This document shows, in pieces, positions 25,223 through 33,777 of a DNA stretch of 64,000 bases; position 1 is the stretch's first letter; each line of letters starts with the position of its first letter. The DNA comes from UBA2040 sp963977135 (GTDB taxonomy: Bacteria > Bacteroidota > Bacteroidia > Flavobacteriales_D > Crocinitomicaceae), in assembly GCA_963977135.1 (NCBI GenBank), contig CAXBNN010000016.1, forward strand, positions 1 to 64,000, given 5' to 3'. The notes below the pieces were generated by a model. The model had not been told where the DNA came from and ran no database searches. It worked only from the letters and a program-made list of their open reading frames with translations. The translations under genes and the position numbers were made by a program.

Positions 25223-25962
25223 TACAAAAGGAGCATTTGGGTAAGAAAGAAATTACAAATCAGAATGACAATACTGCTACTAACTACTGCTTGGGTAGAA
25301 GATTTCCCGACATCCAAAGCGCCGCCTTTGGTGTAGTAACCGTAAAAAGAAGAAACGGAAACAATTACGAAGGCAAATACAACTGATTTGATCAAGGCAT
25401 ACCAAATATCACCTAGTTTGAAAAATGAACGAAGTCCAAAAATATAGGTGTCTGTAGAAGATAAATCTGCCAAAACTAAAGAAAGCCAGCCGCCAACAAG
25501 ACTTAAACCTATAGACAGGATAATTAGGAATGGAAAAAACAGAACGGCCGCAACAATTTTCGGCAGAACCAAAAATGATAAAGAATTTACCCCCATGATT
25601 TCTAATGCATCGATTTGCTCCGTAACGCGCATGGTTCCAATTTCTGACGCTATGTTTGAACCAATTTTACCTGCCAAAATCAAAGAGATAATTGTTGGAG
25701 AAAATTCTAATATTGTACTAGATCGAGTGATATAACCAATAGTGTATTCAGGCAACCAAGGCGAATCCATGTTAGATGCTGTTTGAAGAGCAATTACACC
25801 ACCCATGAAAACAGAGAGAAGCGCAACAATAGGAATTGAATTAATGCCTATGCCTTGAATTTCGTCAAACAAACGAACTCGAAAGATTTTCAGCTTCTCA
25901 GGCTTGGAAAAAACAACCCAAAGCATTTGAAAATACTTGCCTATGTTAGATAATACATTCAC
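25222..25962 (-). CDS. mlaE: MlaE-type ABC transporter permease, 246 aa
   Basis: MlaE (YrbE) is the membrane component of the MCE-type lipid transporter. Five hydrophobic helices, the motif GSNIASEIGTMRVTEQIDALE (coupling region) and L-V-L-P-K-I-V-A identify the family. It is transcribed first, followed immediately by mlaF. Usually mlaD follows; here the convergent GWxTD gene comes next instead, so the substrate-binding MCE protein must be encoded elsewhere. Confidence 0.9.
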   Translation of the reverse strand: MNVLSNIGKYFQMLWVVFSKPEKLKIFRVRLFDEIQGIGINSIPIVALLSVFMGGVIALQTASNMDSPWLPEYTIGYITRSSTILEFSPTIISLILAGKIGSNIASEIGTMRVTEQIDALEIMGVNSLSFLVLPKIVAAVLFFPFLIILSIGLSLVGGWLSLVLADLSSTDTYIFGLRSFFKLGDIWYALIKSVVFAFVIVSVSSFYGYYTKGGALDVGKSSTQAVVSSSIVILICNFFLTQMLLL

Positions 25963-26069
25963 TTGACCGCTAAATTAATCCTAATTTCGGTTTTCATGAA
26001 AGGAATGCCCTAAGTTTTATCAATAGTTTGTCGTTGTTAAGTTTTCTTTTATTAAAAAGACTTCAGGAA

Positions 26070-26130
26070 ATTAAGACTTTAAGATAGTAGGAATAATAGT
26101 CTTCACGTCCTAAAATCCTTGCGTCTTAAT
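26070..26130. repeat. Imperfect inverted repeat (ATTAAGAC / GTCTTAAT) in intergenic DNA
   Basis: The 204-bp gap between divergent mlaE and the SprT-like gene contains 8-bp arms 45 nt apart and several degraded AAGACTT/GTCTT words. It looks like a decayed intergenic palindrome; no ORF is present. Confidence 0.4.
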
Positions 26131-26153
26131 AGCTAATTCTCAAAGAGAAGCAT

Positions 26154-26161
26154 TATTTTTG
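26154..26161 (+). promoter_or_regulatory. -7 box (TATTTTTG) next to the SprT-like start
   Basis: An exact TAnnTTTG match ends 5 nt before the ATG at 26167, which would give a leaderless or nearly leaderless mRNA. Confidence 0.4.
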
Positions 26162-26166
26162 TACCA

Positions 26167-26799
26167 ATGAAACCAACGGTCGTCGAACAACATCAAAAAG
26201 TACTCGAAAAGTATTTGCCTGCTGAATTTGTGGATTCGGTGGTGACCTTAATTTTGAAGCACCCTTTGGAATTTTCAATAGTACGTCCCCGTTCAACGAA
26301 ATTAGGAGATTTCCGTTTTGGTCCATCTTTAAAACGACCGAAAATAACAGTTAATGGAGATTTAAATCAGTTTTCTTTTTTGATTACAACTTTACATGAA
26401 TTGGCTCATTACTTTGCACATTTGGAATACGGCGGTCGGATTAAAGCTCATGGTAAAGAGTGGCAGCGCTCGTATCAAAAGCTAATTTATCCAACAATTG
26501 AAAGCGGACACCTTCCAAAAGATATTGAAAATGCACTTTTGAATTCATTGGTAAAGGTGAAAGCCTCATCCTGCACAGATCTAAATCTTATGCGTGTATT
26601 ACGCAATTATGACGAGAACGTTTCCGCAACATTGTTTTTAGAAGATATAGATGAAAACTCCCATTTTGAGTTGAATGGCAAATGGTTTTCGAAAGGAAAG
26701 TTGAGAAGAAAAAGATACCTTTGCTACGAATTAAGCACAAGAAAAAACTATTTAGTTTCAGCACTTGCTGAGGTAAAATTAAAAGACAATGAAAAATAA
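26167..26799 (+). CDS. SprT-like zinc metalloprotease domain protein, 210 aa
   Basis: The HELAH motif (H77, E78, H81) followed by H95 in RIKAHGKEW is the SprT/Spartan active site; eukaryotic relatives cleave DNA-protein crosslinks. The C-terminal zinc ribbon of SprT seems degenerate, with only scattered cysteines (S-S-C-T-D, Y-L-C-Y) and no C4 set. Length is slightly above E. coli SprT (165). It overlaps the next gene by 11 nt (start at 26789), so the two are co-translated even though their roles appear unrelated. Confidence 0.85.
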   Translation: MKPTVVEQHQKVLEKYLPAEFVDSVVTLILKHPLEFSIVRPRSTKLGDFRFGPSLKRPKITVNGDLNQFSFLITTLHELAHYFAHLEYGGRIKAHGKEWQRSYQKLIYPTIESGHLPKDIENALLNSLVKVKASSCTDLNLMRVLRNYDENVSATLFLEDIDENSHFELNGKWFSKGKLRRKRYLCYELSTRKNYLVSALAEVKLKDNEK

Positions 26800-27868
26800 T
26801 TATTGCGTAATAATGGCTGGCGGAATCGGAAGTAGGTTTTGGCCAATGTCTACTCCTGAAAGACCAAAACAATTTCTTGATGTTCTTGGTATGGGAAAAT
26901 CACTTTTGCAATTAACTTACGACCGATTGAAGCACGTTGCTCCGAAAGAAAATATATACGTAGTAACGAATGCCAACTATGTTGATTTGGTAGCGGAACA
27001 AATTCCTGAAATGTCTTTTGGGCAAATTTTGGCCGAACCGATGCGAAAAAACACAGCACCTTGCATTGCATACGCAGCAGCTAAAATTCAAGATTTGAAT
27101 CCTGAAGCGAATTTAATTGTTGCACCTTCTGACCATTTGATTTTGAAAGATGATTTGTTCCTTGCGACCATAGAAGCAGCAATTTCTCAAGCAGAAAAAG
27201 GAAATTTAGTTACGCTTGGCATTCAACCTTCTCGACCAGATACAGGATATGGATATATTGAAGTCGACGCTTCGAAAAATGTTCAGCCAGGACAGTCGAC
27301 AGAAGTAATTCAATTTCGTGAAAAACCAGATTTGGCAACAGCGGAATCGTTTTTGGCTAGTGGAAATTTCTTCTGGAATTCTGGAATTTTCATTTGGAAA
27401 ACGCAAGCTATTTTGGATGCTTTGAAAACATTTCAACCAAAACTACATGCCATCTTCACCGGTGATATGGATAAATACAATACAGTCGAAGAGCAAACGA
27501 TGGTCAATAAGTCTTTTGCGGATTGCGAGGATATTTCTATTGATTTTGCTGTAATGGAACAAGCCAAAAATGTAGATGTTGTTGTCGCAACTTTCGATTG
27601 GTCTGATTTAGGAACTTGGGGTTCACTTTACACACACATGAACCAAGATGAAAACGGTAATGCCGTTGTAGGAGAAAATGTTACCATGATCGATTCGAAA
27701 AACTGTATCGTTAACGTTCCGGATGATAAATTAGTGATGATACAAGGATTAGAAAATCAAATCATCATTGAAGCCGACGGAAACTTGATGATCCTTTCTC
27801 AAAAAGATGAGCAAGATTTGAAGAAGTTTTTGCCGATTGTACAGGCAAAGAGTCCAAATTTTTTCTGA
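26789..27868 (+). CDS. manC: Mannose-1-phosphate guanylyltransferase, 359 aa
   Basis: This enzyme makes GDP-mannose from mannose-1-phosphate and GTP for surface polysaccharides and glycoproteins. The nucleotide-binding motif is AGGIGSRFWPMSTPERPKQF near the N-terminus, followed by the family segments FREKPDLATAESFL, FFWNSGIFIWK and FDWSDLGTWGSL. At 359 residues it lacks the C-terminal phosphomannose isomerase cupin of the ~480-residue bifunctional forms. Co-transcribed with the SprT-like gene. GDP-mannose might feed lipopolysaccharide or T9SS A-LPS, which is inference. Confidence 0.93.
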   Translation: MKNNYCVIMAGGIGSRFWPMSTPERPKQFLDVLGMGKSLLQLTYDRLKHVAPKENIYVVTNANYVDLVAEQIPEMSFGQILAEPMRKNTAPCIAYAAAKIQDLNPEANLIVAPSDHLILKDDLFLATIEAAISQAEKGNLVTLGIQPSRPDTGYGYIEVDASKNVQPGQSTEVIQFREKPDLATAESFLASGNFFWNSGIFIWKTQAILDALKTFQPKLHAIFTGDMDKYNTVEEQTMVNKSFADCEDISIDFAVMEQAKNVDVVVATFDWSDLGTWGSLYTHMNQDENGNAVVGENVTMIDSKNCIVNVPDDKLVMIQGLENQIIIEADGNLMILSQKDEQDLKKFLPIVQAKSPNFF

Positions 27869-27960
27869 TTCTCTAGATTATTTTTCTCATTTAGAATTTT
27901 ATACTGATTGATTGATATTGGAACAAATTCCGTATCTTTAAGTAGATAAACTCTATGTAA

Positions 27961-29268
27961 ATGAATCTAGATTTCATAAAGAAATTTGATCTTCGAAAAG
28001 ATAAAGATAGTCGCCTTTCTATTCGCAATACTATCGAAAAAGAAACCGTTTTTGAGGGGACAAACCTTTGGATTCTCTTCTTCGCCATATTGATTGCATC
28101 TCTTGGTTTGAATACCAATTCCACAGCGGTTATTATCGGGGCCATGCTTATTTCGCCACTCATGGGTCCAATTGTAGGTATTGGATTTGCTGTTGCCACG
28201 AACGATTTGAAATTGCTTCGTAGCGGAATAAGCAACTACTTGTTTGCATTAATTATTGGTCTTCTAGCGTCTACTATTTATTTCCTTTTGTCACCAATTG
28301 AAGATGCTCACTCAGAGATTTTGGCCAGAACACAACCCACAATTTTCGATGTTTTGATTGCTCTTTTTGGTGGGTTTGCTGGCTTTGTTGCTGTGAATAG
28401 TAAAACCAAAGGAAATGTGATTCCCGGCGTTGCTATTGCGACGGCTTTAATGCCTCCACTTTGTACCGCGGGTTATGGTCTTGCAACATGGCAATTAGAT
28501 TACTTTTTCGGGGCTTTTTATTTGTATTGGATTAATAGTGTTTTCATCGCTTTCGCAACAATCGTCTCTGCTTTTTTATTAAAATTTCCTACTAAAAAAT
28601 ATGAGGATCAAAGAATCGAGAGACGTGAAAAAGGAATATTATATACTATCGTACTATTAACTTTAATTCCTAGCCTGTACTTCGGTTATAAAATTGTTCA
28701 GGATAGAAATTTCACCACAAATGCCAATAATTTCATAACTGAAGAAGCATTTTTTGAGAATGACTATCTGCTCAAAAAAGAAATAGACCCAAATTCAAAA
28801 ACCATTCATTTAACCTACGGTGGGAAAGTAATTACTGAAGACGAAATTCAAAAACTGAAAGGCAAGTTGAAATATTTTAATTTAGAAAATGTGGAATTGA
28901 TCATTCACCAAGGTTTTTCATTAACAGACAAAAAGTCGCTGGATAATTTGGAAATGAAGCTTCAAAATGTCTTGGCAATTCGAGAAAATGAAAATCTAAA
29001 ATTGAACGAAAAGCTCGATAGCTTAAATTCTTACAGAGAAATGGAATCTGATGTTTCTAGTGAGTTAATGGCGTTGAATAATTCATTTGATACCGTAATT
29101 GTTGAAAGTAACGTTTGGAAGAATAAAAATTCGACAATGAAAAGTTTGGATTGGTTAGTGGTTATTGAAACCAAAAAGAAGCCAGCGCCTAATGATCAAA
29201 ACTCTATTAAAAATTGGTTAGTGATTAGGTTGAAATCCGAAAGAGTAAAACTCATTTATTCTGATTAG
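27961..29268 (+). CDS. DUF389 (TIGR00341) integral membrane protein, 435 aa
   Basis: Six or more hydrophobic helices at ~45-240 contain the DUF389 signatures NSTAVIIGAMLISPLMGPIVGIG, split over the first two helices, and GVAIATALMPPLCTAGYG. The C-terminal ~190 residues are a soluble, charged domain that is larger than in minimal family members and includes a coiled-coil-like stretch (~335-385). The family is widespread, without assigned function. An imperfect -7 box (TATCTTTA) lies upstream at 27933-27940. Confidence 0.85.
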   Translation: MNLDFIKKFDLRKDKDSRLSIRNTIEKETVFEGTNLWILFFAILIASLGLNTNSTAVIIGAMLISPLMGPIVGIGFAVATNDLKLLRSGISNYLFALIIGLLASTIYFLLSPIEDAHSEILARTQPTIFDVLIALFGGFAGFVAVNSKTKGNVIPGVAIATALMPPLCTAGYGLATWQLDYFFGAFYLYWINSVFIAFATIVSAFLLKFPTKKYEDQRIERREKGILYTIVLLTLIPSLYFGYKIVQDRNFTTNANNFITEEAFFENDYLLKKEIDPNSKTIHLTYGGKVITEDEIQKLKGKLKYFNLENVELIIHQGFSLTDKKSLDNLEMKLQNVLAIRENENLKLNEKLDSLNSYREMESDVSSELMALNNSFDTVIVESNVWKNKNSTMKSLDWLVVIETKKKPAPNDQNSIKNWLVIRLKSERVKLIYSD

Positions 29269-29300
29269 CTGTGCTAGTTTTAAGCAAATTGTGATTTCAT

Positions 29301-29333
29301 AAAAAAAGCTCCCGGAGTTAACCGAGAGCTTTT
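29301..29333 (-). terminator. Intrinsic terminator of the 29355-30308 gene
   Basis: An 11-bp stem (29305-29315 with 29322-29332) is fully paired, with one G-U, only when read on the minus strand, and the long T tract is also on that side. A shorter T run on the plus strand may let it serve the convergent DUF389 gene as well. Confidence 0.8.
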
Positions 29334-29354
29334 GCTTAATGTTTGTTGAAGCAA

Positions 29355-30308
29355 TTATTGAACAGTGAATTTTTGCACAATCCTCGTTTCATTGTTGCTG
29401 ATGTTTATCAAATAAACTCCTGCCGAAACGTTTAAATTGAAGGAAGCCGTTGTCGCCCCGTTCACTAAAACAGAAGAAGTTTCAATTACCTTACCAGAAA
29501 GATCTGTAATCGTCACATTGTACTCTGGTGAAAGAGCTTCTTTAAATTCAATGTTGAATTGACCGTTGTTTGGAGAAGGATAGACTAAAACCTGCGCGTC
29601 TAAATTGTTTTCTTCCAATCCAGCGCCACTTGGCAGACTTACTAAACTAACATCATCGACATAAAATTTAGATGTAACTTGCGTTGCATTAGCAGCATTT
29701 GTAAAAGCGATGCCAAAGATGTCTACTGCTCCAAAACCTGAAGCTGCAGTCCAAGGTCTAGTTCCAACAACTGTACCGTTAACGGTCAAAGTCTTAGTTC
29801 CAAGGCCTAAACTTACCAGCACACTTATATCATTCCAAGCTGCAACATTATATGTAAATGGTAAAGTACTTGCCAAATCGACATTCCCACTACCATCAGC
29901 ATTGAAGAAAAAGTCGCCGCCATATTGATAACCAGTACCTCCTGTAGTCCAAGCTCCGCCCAAGTTGAAATATCCTCCTGAACCTTGTGGAACATATAGC
30001 TTTAAGCTAAATACATAATTTCCAGAAGTGTAAGCAGAGGGAAAGGCAAGAATCATGTCATTTAAAAAGACAGATGGCCCTCCATTTTTTACATACATAG
30101 AATTATTCGCGCTACTAAATATAGAGTCACTTATAGCAGCGTCTTCAGCGCCTCCTGAGGCACCACTCCATGTTTGCCATAAAGTTGATCCTGCAACTGC
30201 CACCGTTCCTGGTACAGAATAAGCGTCGAAATTATCTGACAGAATGGTTGTTTGTGCAAAAAGCCCTAAAGGAGCAATTGCTAAAATTGTAAGTAAAGTT
30301 TTTTTCAT
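29355..30308 (-). CDS. T9SS-secreted protein with concanavalin-like fold, 317 aa
   Basis: A signal peptide (KKTLLTILAIAPLGLFA-Q) is followed by a ~210-residue Gly/Ser/Thr-rich beta region resembling laminin-G/concanavalin-type folds (FSLKLYVPQGSGGYFNLGG, then FYVDDVSLVSL), and a type A sorting domain beginning V-Y-P-S-P-N-N-G-Q-F-N and ending I-V-Q-K-F-T-V-Q. It is a Sec- then T9SS-exported protein, perhaps a carbohydrate-binding surface or released protein. No catalytic motif is evident. Confidence 0.8.
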   Translation of the reverse strand: MKKTLLTILAIAPLGLFAQTTILSDNFDAYSVPGTVAVAGSTLWQTWSGASGGAEDAAISDSIFSSANNSMYVKNGGPSVFLNDMILAFPSAYTSGNYVFSLKLYVPQGSGGYFNLGGAWTTGGTGYQYGGDFFFNADGSGNVDLASTLPFTYNVAAWNDISVLVSLGLGTKTLTVNGTVVGTRPWTAASGFGAVDIFGIAFTNAANATQVTSKFYVDDVSLVSLPSGAGLEENNLDAQVLVYPSPNNGQFNIEFKEALSPEYNVTITDLSGKVIETSSVLVNGATTASFNLNVSAGVYLINISNNETRIVQKFTVQ

Positions 30309-30483
30309 AACATTTGTTTTTTGGTTAGGTAAAAGGTATCAATAAAAATTGGATATTTTAACATTTTTTTGGATTAACACAAATGCTATGCACTGCATAT
30401 AAATTTAAAAATAAGAATATTACTGATAATTTCATGAAGACAGTTTAGTGTTTCTATTGTTTCAAGCGTGTTTGAGAATTACC

Positions 30484-31212
30484 TTAATTACCCATTCTCA
30501 GTTGCGCGGACTCATAATTCCGAAGTAATTCAAAATAGCTTTTTGTTTCCATTACAACTACGCCTCCCATGGTGTCGCCATAATTTGCTGGCAGCCCGCC
30601 AGAATAGACCATCATTCGACTTATAGATGCAGAAGGAACGCTTAAGTCTCCTATTATTTTCATACCATCCACCATATAAATCATGTCTCCTTTTCTTGCT
30701 CCACGGAAAACTAATGAGCCATCATCTGCAACTTTAACATCAGTTGTAAGACTTGAAACCAGTGCTTTGATATCAAAGCGGATAGCGCTTTGAGCTATTT
30801 CTTCAGAACTTAAAGTTTTGATAGGAAGGAAGCCGTTGATTAGTTTTAAACCTCGGTCTCCCGCTCCAACTATAATAGTCGGAATGTCCTGAATACTGCT
30901 GTAATAATCTATCGTTCCTGTTCTAGCGAATCCATCAATAGGAATATCTACGATTTGTGATTTCATTGTGTCGCCGTAATGGGAAACATACAATTGATAC
31001 GTTCCGGCCGGCACTGCGCTCAATCGAAAGCGACCGTCTTCATCTGTTCGGGTAATATATCTTCTATCCTGATCCAATATGAATACTGAAGCAGCGTATA
31101 TCGTTTCTTTCGTTTTGCCGTTTACAACGGTTCCTACGACATCTCCAAGACCACTTTGACCAAAACTTGTTCCCGCAAAAAGCAACAAGGCAATTACACT
31201 TAACTTTTTCAT
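30484..31212 (-). CDS. Plug-only TonB-receptor-like protein (CarboxypepD_reg domain plus plug, no barrel), 242 aa
   Basis: After a signal peptide (KKLSVIALLLFAGTSFG-Q) come a carboxypeptidase-regulatory-like domain (VVGTVVNGKTKETIYAASVF, ~24-105) and a TonB-dependent-receptor plug domain (~135-230, including DGSLVFRGARKGDMIYMVDG and GGLPANYGDTMGGVVVMET). The ~600-residue barrel expected after the plug is missing: the protein stops 12 residues later, and I see no barrel-like frame downstream. It could be a remnant of a receptor or a genuine soluble periplasmic plug protein. No T9SS domain. Confidence 0.75.
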   Translation of the reverse strand: MKKLSVIALLLFAGTSFGQSGLGDVVGTVVNGKTKETIYAASVFILDQDRRYITRTDEDGRFRLSAVPAGTYQLYVSHYGDTMKSQIVDIPIDGFARTGTIDYYSSIQDIPTIIVGAGDRGLKLINGFLPIKTLSSEEIAQSAIRFDIKALVSSLTTDVKVADDGSLVFRGARKGDMIYMVDGMKIIGDLSVPSASISRMMVYSGGLPANYGDTMGGVVVMETKSYFELLRNYESAQLRMGN

Positions 31213-31274
31213 CTTTTCTATTTTTTAAAGGTTATTTCCTTTTAGATGATAAAAGTTTCAGTTTTCCATAAATT

Positions 31275-31347
31275 AATTACGAATTACGAATTACGAAATG
31301 GGAAGGCTGACTGAGCGGAGTCGAAGGCAAGGTGTTAATTCGTAATT
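31275..31347. repeat. Intergenic palindromic repeat, copy 2 (ATTACGA tandem plus CTGAGCGGAGTCGAAG core)
   Basis: Three tandem ATTACGA units (31276-31296) form the left arm, the core CTGAGCGGAGTCGAAG is at 31311-31326, and the right arm TTAATTCGTAATT (31335-31347) is complementary to the left. The right arm ends 2 nt before the stop codon of the nucleoside transporter gene. Confidence 0.8.
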
Positions 31348-31349
31348 GC

Positions 31350-33008
31350 CTACCCGAGGATCATTCCAGCCATTGTCGCTGAAAGCAAAGAAGCAATAGA
31401 ACCTCCAATTACTGCTTTTAATCCAAATTCAGAAAGTGTTTTGCGTTGATTTGGAGCTAAGGAACCTATTCCACCAATTTGGATACCGATGGAGGCAAAA
31501 TTTGCAAATCCGCAAAGCATATAAGTTGCCATGATTACAGATTTGTCATAAGTAAAATGTAAAGAATTGGCCACATTTTTCAGTTCGGCTAATTGAATAT
31601 ATCCTACGAATTCCGATGCAGCTAGTTTGACACCTAACAATTGCCCCATAAGCATCATGTCTTCAGTTGCAACGCCTATGAGCCACATTAAAGGTGAAAA
31701 AACAATTCCTAGAACGGTTTCTAAAGAGAATTTGGCATAAGGTGTATGTTGCGCAATTAGTTCATTTAAACCTGACCAATCTCCAATCCAACTCATGGTG
31801 TAGTTTATCATAGCAATGAAAGCGATGAATACCAAAAGCATAGCGGCCACATTAGCGGCCAATTTTAACCCTTCAGTTGTTCCAGTTGAAATAGCATCAA
31901 GGACGTTACTCCCGATTTTTTCTTTTGAAACTTGAACTTCAGTATTTATTTTTTCGGTCTGAGGATAAAGCATTTTAGCAACAACAATAGCGCCAGGAGC
32001 AGCCATAACTGATGCAGCTAACAAATGTTTCGCAAATTCTAAACGAAGAGCTGGGTCATTTCCGCCTAAGAATCCTATATAAGCGGCCAAAACTCCACCA
32101 GCAACGGTCGCCATTCCACCTACCATAACGAGCAAGATTTCACTCTTGGTCATTTTATCCAAATAGGCTTTTATCATTAAAGGAGCTTCCGTTTGACCTA
32201 GAAATATATTTCCAGCAACAGATAAACTTTCCGCTCCAGAGATGGACAAAAGCTTGGTAAGAACAATGGCTAAACCTTTGACTATTTTCTGGATTATCCC
32301 TAAATAAAATAGGAGGGACGTTAAGGCGGAGAAAAAGATAATAGTTGGCAAAACTTGAAACAAAAAGATAAATCCATAGCTTTCTATATCCATCATTCCA
32401 CCTAAAAGAAATTCACTTCCTTTTTGGGTAAAATTTAAGACTAAAACGAATAGTCCCCCAACATACTCAAAACCATGTTGCACAAAAGGGACTTTTAAAA
32501 CGCCAAAAGCAAGAATGATTTGAGCGAGGATTCCCAGCCCAACTGTTTTCCAATTTATTGCTCGTCTGTTTGAAGAAAAAAGATACGCGATAAACAATAA
32601 AGCCAGCATTCCCAGTAAACCTCGCAATATACTGCCGACACTCATTCCTTCACTCTTAATTAATGTTCCGCTTTTCGAAGGTTTAGCAGTTGTTTTCTCA
32701 CTCACAAATGAGTATGCCTTCCCTTTGTTGACAAGAGCTAAAGTTGAATCCGAGTTTGACTTTATGGTAAATCGTGTGGTTGGCGCATTAGCACCATTTT
32801 CATATAGAAAAAGAAAATTATTTTGAATTTGGTAGTCTCCTTTTTGAATTAGACTATCTCCTGACAACTTTAATGAATAATGACCTTCCGCTAGTCGTAA
32901 AAAGTCATTTTCAGAATTTGAAACTTGCCATTTTTGCTCAATATTTTGTCCAAACAATGAACCAATTAAACAAAAAGAAACAATCAAATAGGAAAGGAAA
33001 CTCTTCAT
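31350..33008 (-). CDS. NupC-type concentrative nucleoside transporter with periplasmic N-terminal domain, 552 aa
   Basis: The transport half (about 150-552) has the CNT family motifs, including GNIFLGQTEAP (Na+/nucleoside site), A-T-E-D-M-M-L-M-G-Q-L and a C-terminal YMLCGFANFASIGIQIGG. CNT proteins carry nucleosides inward with Na+ or H+. Unusually, residues 1-120 are a signal peptide (ending G-S-L-F-G-Q) and a ~95-residue beta-rich domain resembling a small lipocalin-like module. I chose the ATG at 33008, which begins this signal; the frame is open to 33047. E. coli NupC has ~400 residues. Confidence 0.85.
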   Translation of the reverse strand: MKSFLSYLIVSFCLIGSLFGQNIEQKWQVSNSENDFLRLAEGHYSLKLSGDSLIQKGDYQIQNNFLFLYENGANAPTTRFTIKSNSDSTLALVNKGKAYSFVSEKTTAKPSKSGTLIKSEGMSVGSILRGLLGMLALLFIAYLFSSNRRAINWKTVGLGILAQIILAFGVLKVPFVQHGFEYVGGLFVLVLNFTQKGSEFLLGGMMDIESYGFIFLFQVLPTIIFFSALTSLLFYLGIIQKIVKGLAIVLTKLLSISGAESLSVAGNIFLGQTEAPLMIKAYLDKMTKSEILLVMVGGMATVAGGVLAAYIGFLGGNDPALRLEFAKHLLAASVMAAPGAIVVAKMLYPQTEKINTEVQVSKEKIGSNVLDAISTGTTEGLKLAANVAAMLLVFIAFIAMINYTMSWIGDWSGLNELIAQHTPYAKFSLETVLGIVFSPLMWLIGVATEDMMLMGQLLGVKLAASEFVGYIQLAELKNVANSLHFTYDKSVIMATYMLCGFANFASIGIQIGGIGSLAPNQRKTLSEFGLKAVIGGSIASLLSATMAGMILG

Positions 33009-33081
33009 AGGATTTTGCGTTTTGGCAGCCAATTTAGAAACTTTCAATAGATATTCAGCCTATGGAAAATTTTTCTTGTTT

Positions 33082-33681
33082 CTAAGAGGTTCTTTTATTG
33101 ATTTCGTCACGAAGTTTTGAGGCCAATTCGTAATCCTCACTTTCTATTGCTGCGTTCAATTCCGCCTCAAGTTCGTCAATACTCTTCGCTTTCATCCCTT
33201 CAGCTATTTCAGGGTTTTCTGTTTCGTCATCAAAAGACATCATGTCAAGTGGATCATCACCTGATTCTGATTCATCAAGAAGAATACCAGCACTTGCTAA
33301 GATATTTTCATAAGTGTAAATTGGACTTGAAAAACGAACGCCGATTGCAACAGCGTCTGAGGTTCTGGCATCTATTTCAGTTGAAAATCCATCTTTTTCA
33401 CAAACAATTTTGGCGTAGAATATCCCTTCAACTAATTTGTAAATAATGATTTCTTTTACCTCGATGCTAAAGGAAGTGGCAAAGCTTTTAAATAAATCAT
33501 GAGTCAATGGACGAGTTGGAACCATTTTTTCCAATTCTATTGCAATTGCTTGAGCTTCAAACCCGCCAATAATTATAGGTAAACGTCTTTTTCCGCCAAC
33601 TTCTGCCAACACAAGTGCATACGCGCCTGATTGAGTTTGGCTATAAGATAATCCTACGATTTCCAATTTTACTTTGTCCAT
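33082..33681 (-). CDS. Bifunctional nuclease (BFN, DUF151) family protein with C-terminal UVR motif, 199 aa
   Basis: Residues ~1-140 show the BFN/DUF151 fold: L-P-I-I-I-G-x-x-E-A-x-A-I near residue 35 and IDARTSDAVAIGVRF at ~103-117. The family is named after a plant protein with DNase and RNase activity; most bacterial members are uncharacterised. The final ~35 residues, ELNAAIESEDYELASKLRDEI, are a UvrB/UvrC-type (UVR) helical hairpin, the domain pair being common in Bacteroidota. I chose the ATG at 33681 because the similarity begins there; the frame is open to 33726. Confidence 0.82.
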   Translation of the reverse strand: MDKVKLEIVGLSYSQTQSGAYALVLAEVGGKRRLPIIIGGFEAQAIAIELEKMVPTRPLTHDLFKSFATSFSIEVKEIIIYKLVEGIFYAKIVCEKDGFSTEIDARTSDAVAIGVRFSSPIYTYENILASAGILLDESESGDDPLDMMSFDDETENPEIAEGMKAKSIDELEAELNAAIESEDYELASKLRDEINKRTS

Positions 33682-33777
33682 GCTTATTTTGAGCGTTCGG
33701 ATAGAGTTAAACGATAAGGGAAGCAAAGTTTGCTTCCCTAACGTATCTATAGATCAAAAATAATATTTCTTGATGAA

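Noticed and set aside
26041..26130. Small RNA in the mlaE-SprT gap
   Set aside because: Only an 8-bp imperfect inverted repeat with a 45-nt loop; no promoter-terminator pair fits around it.
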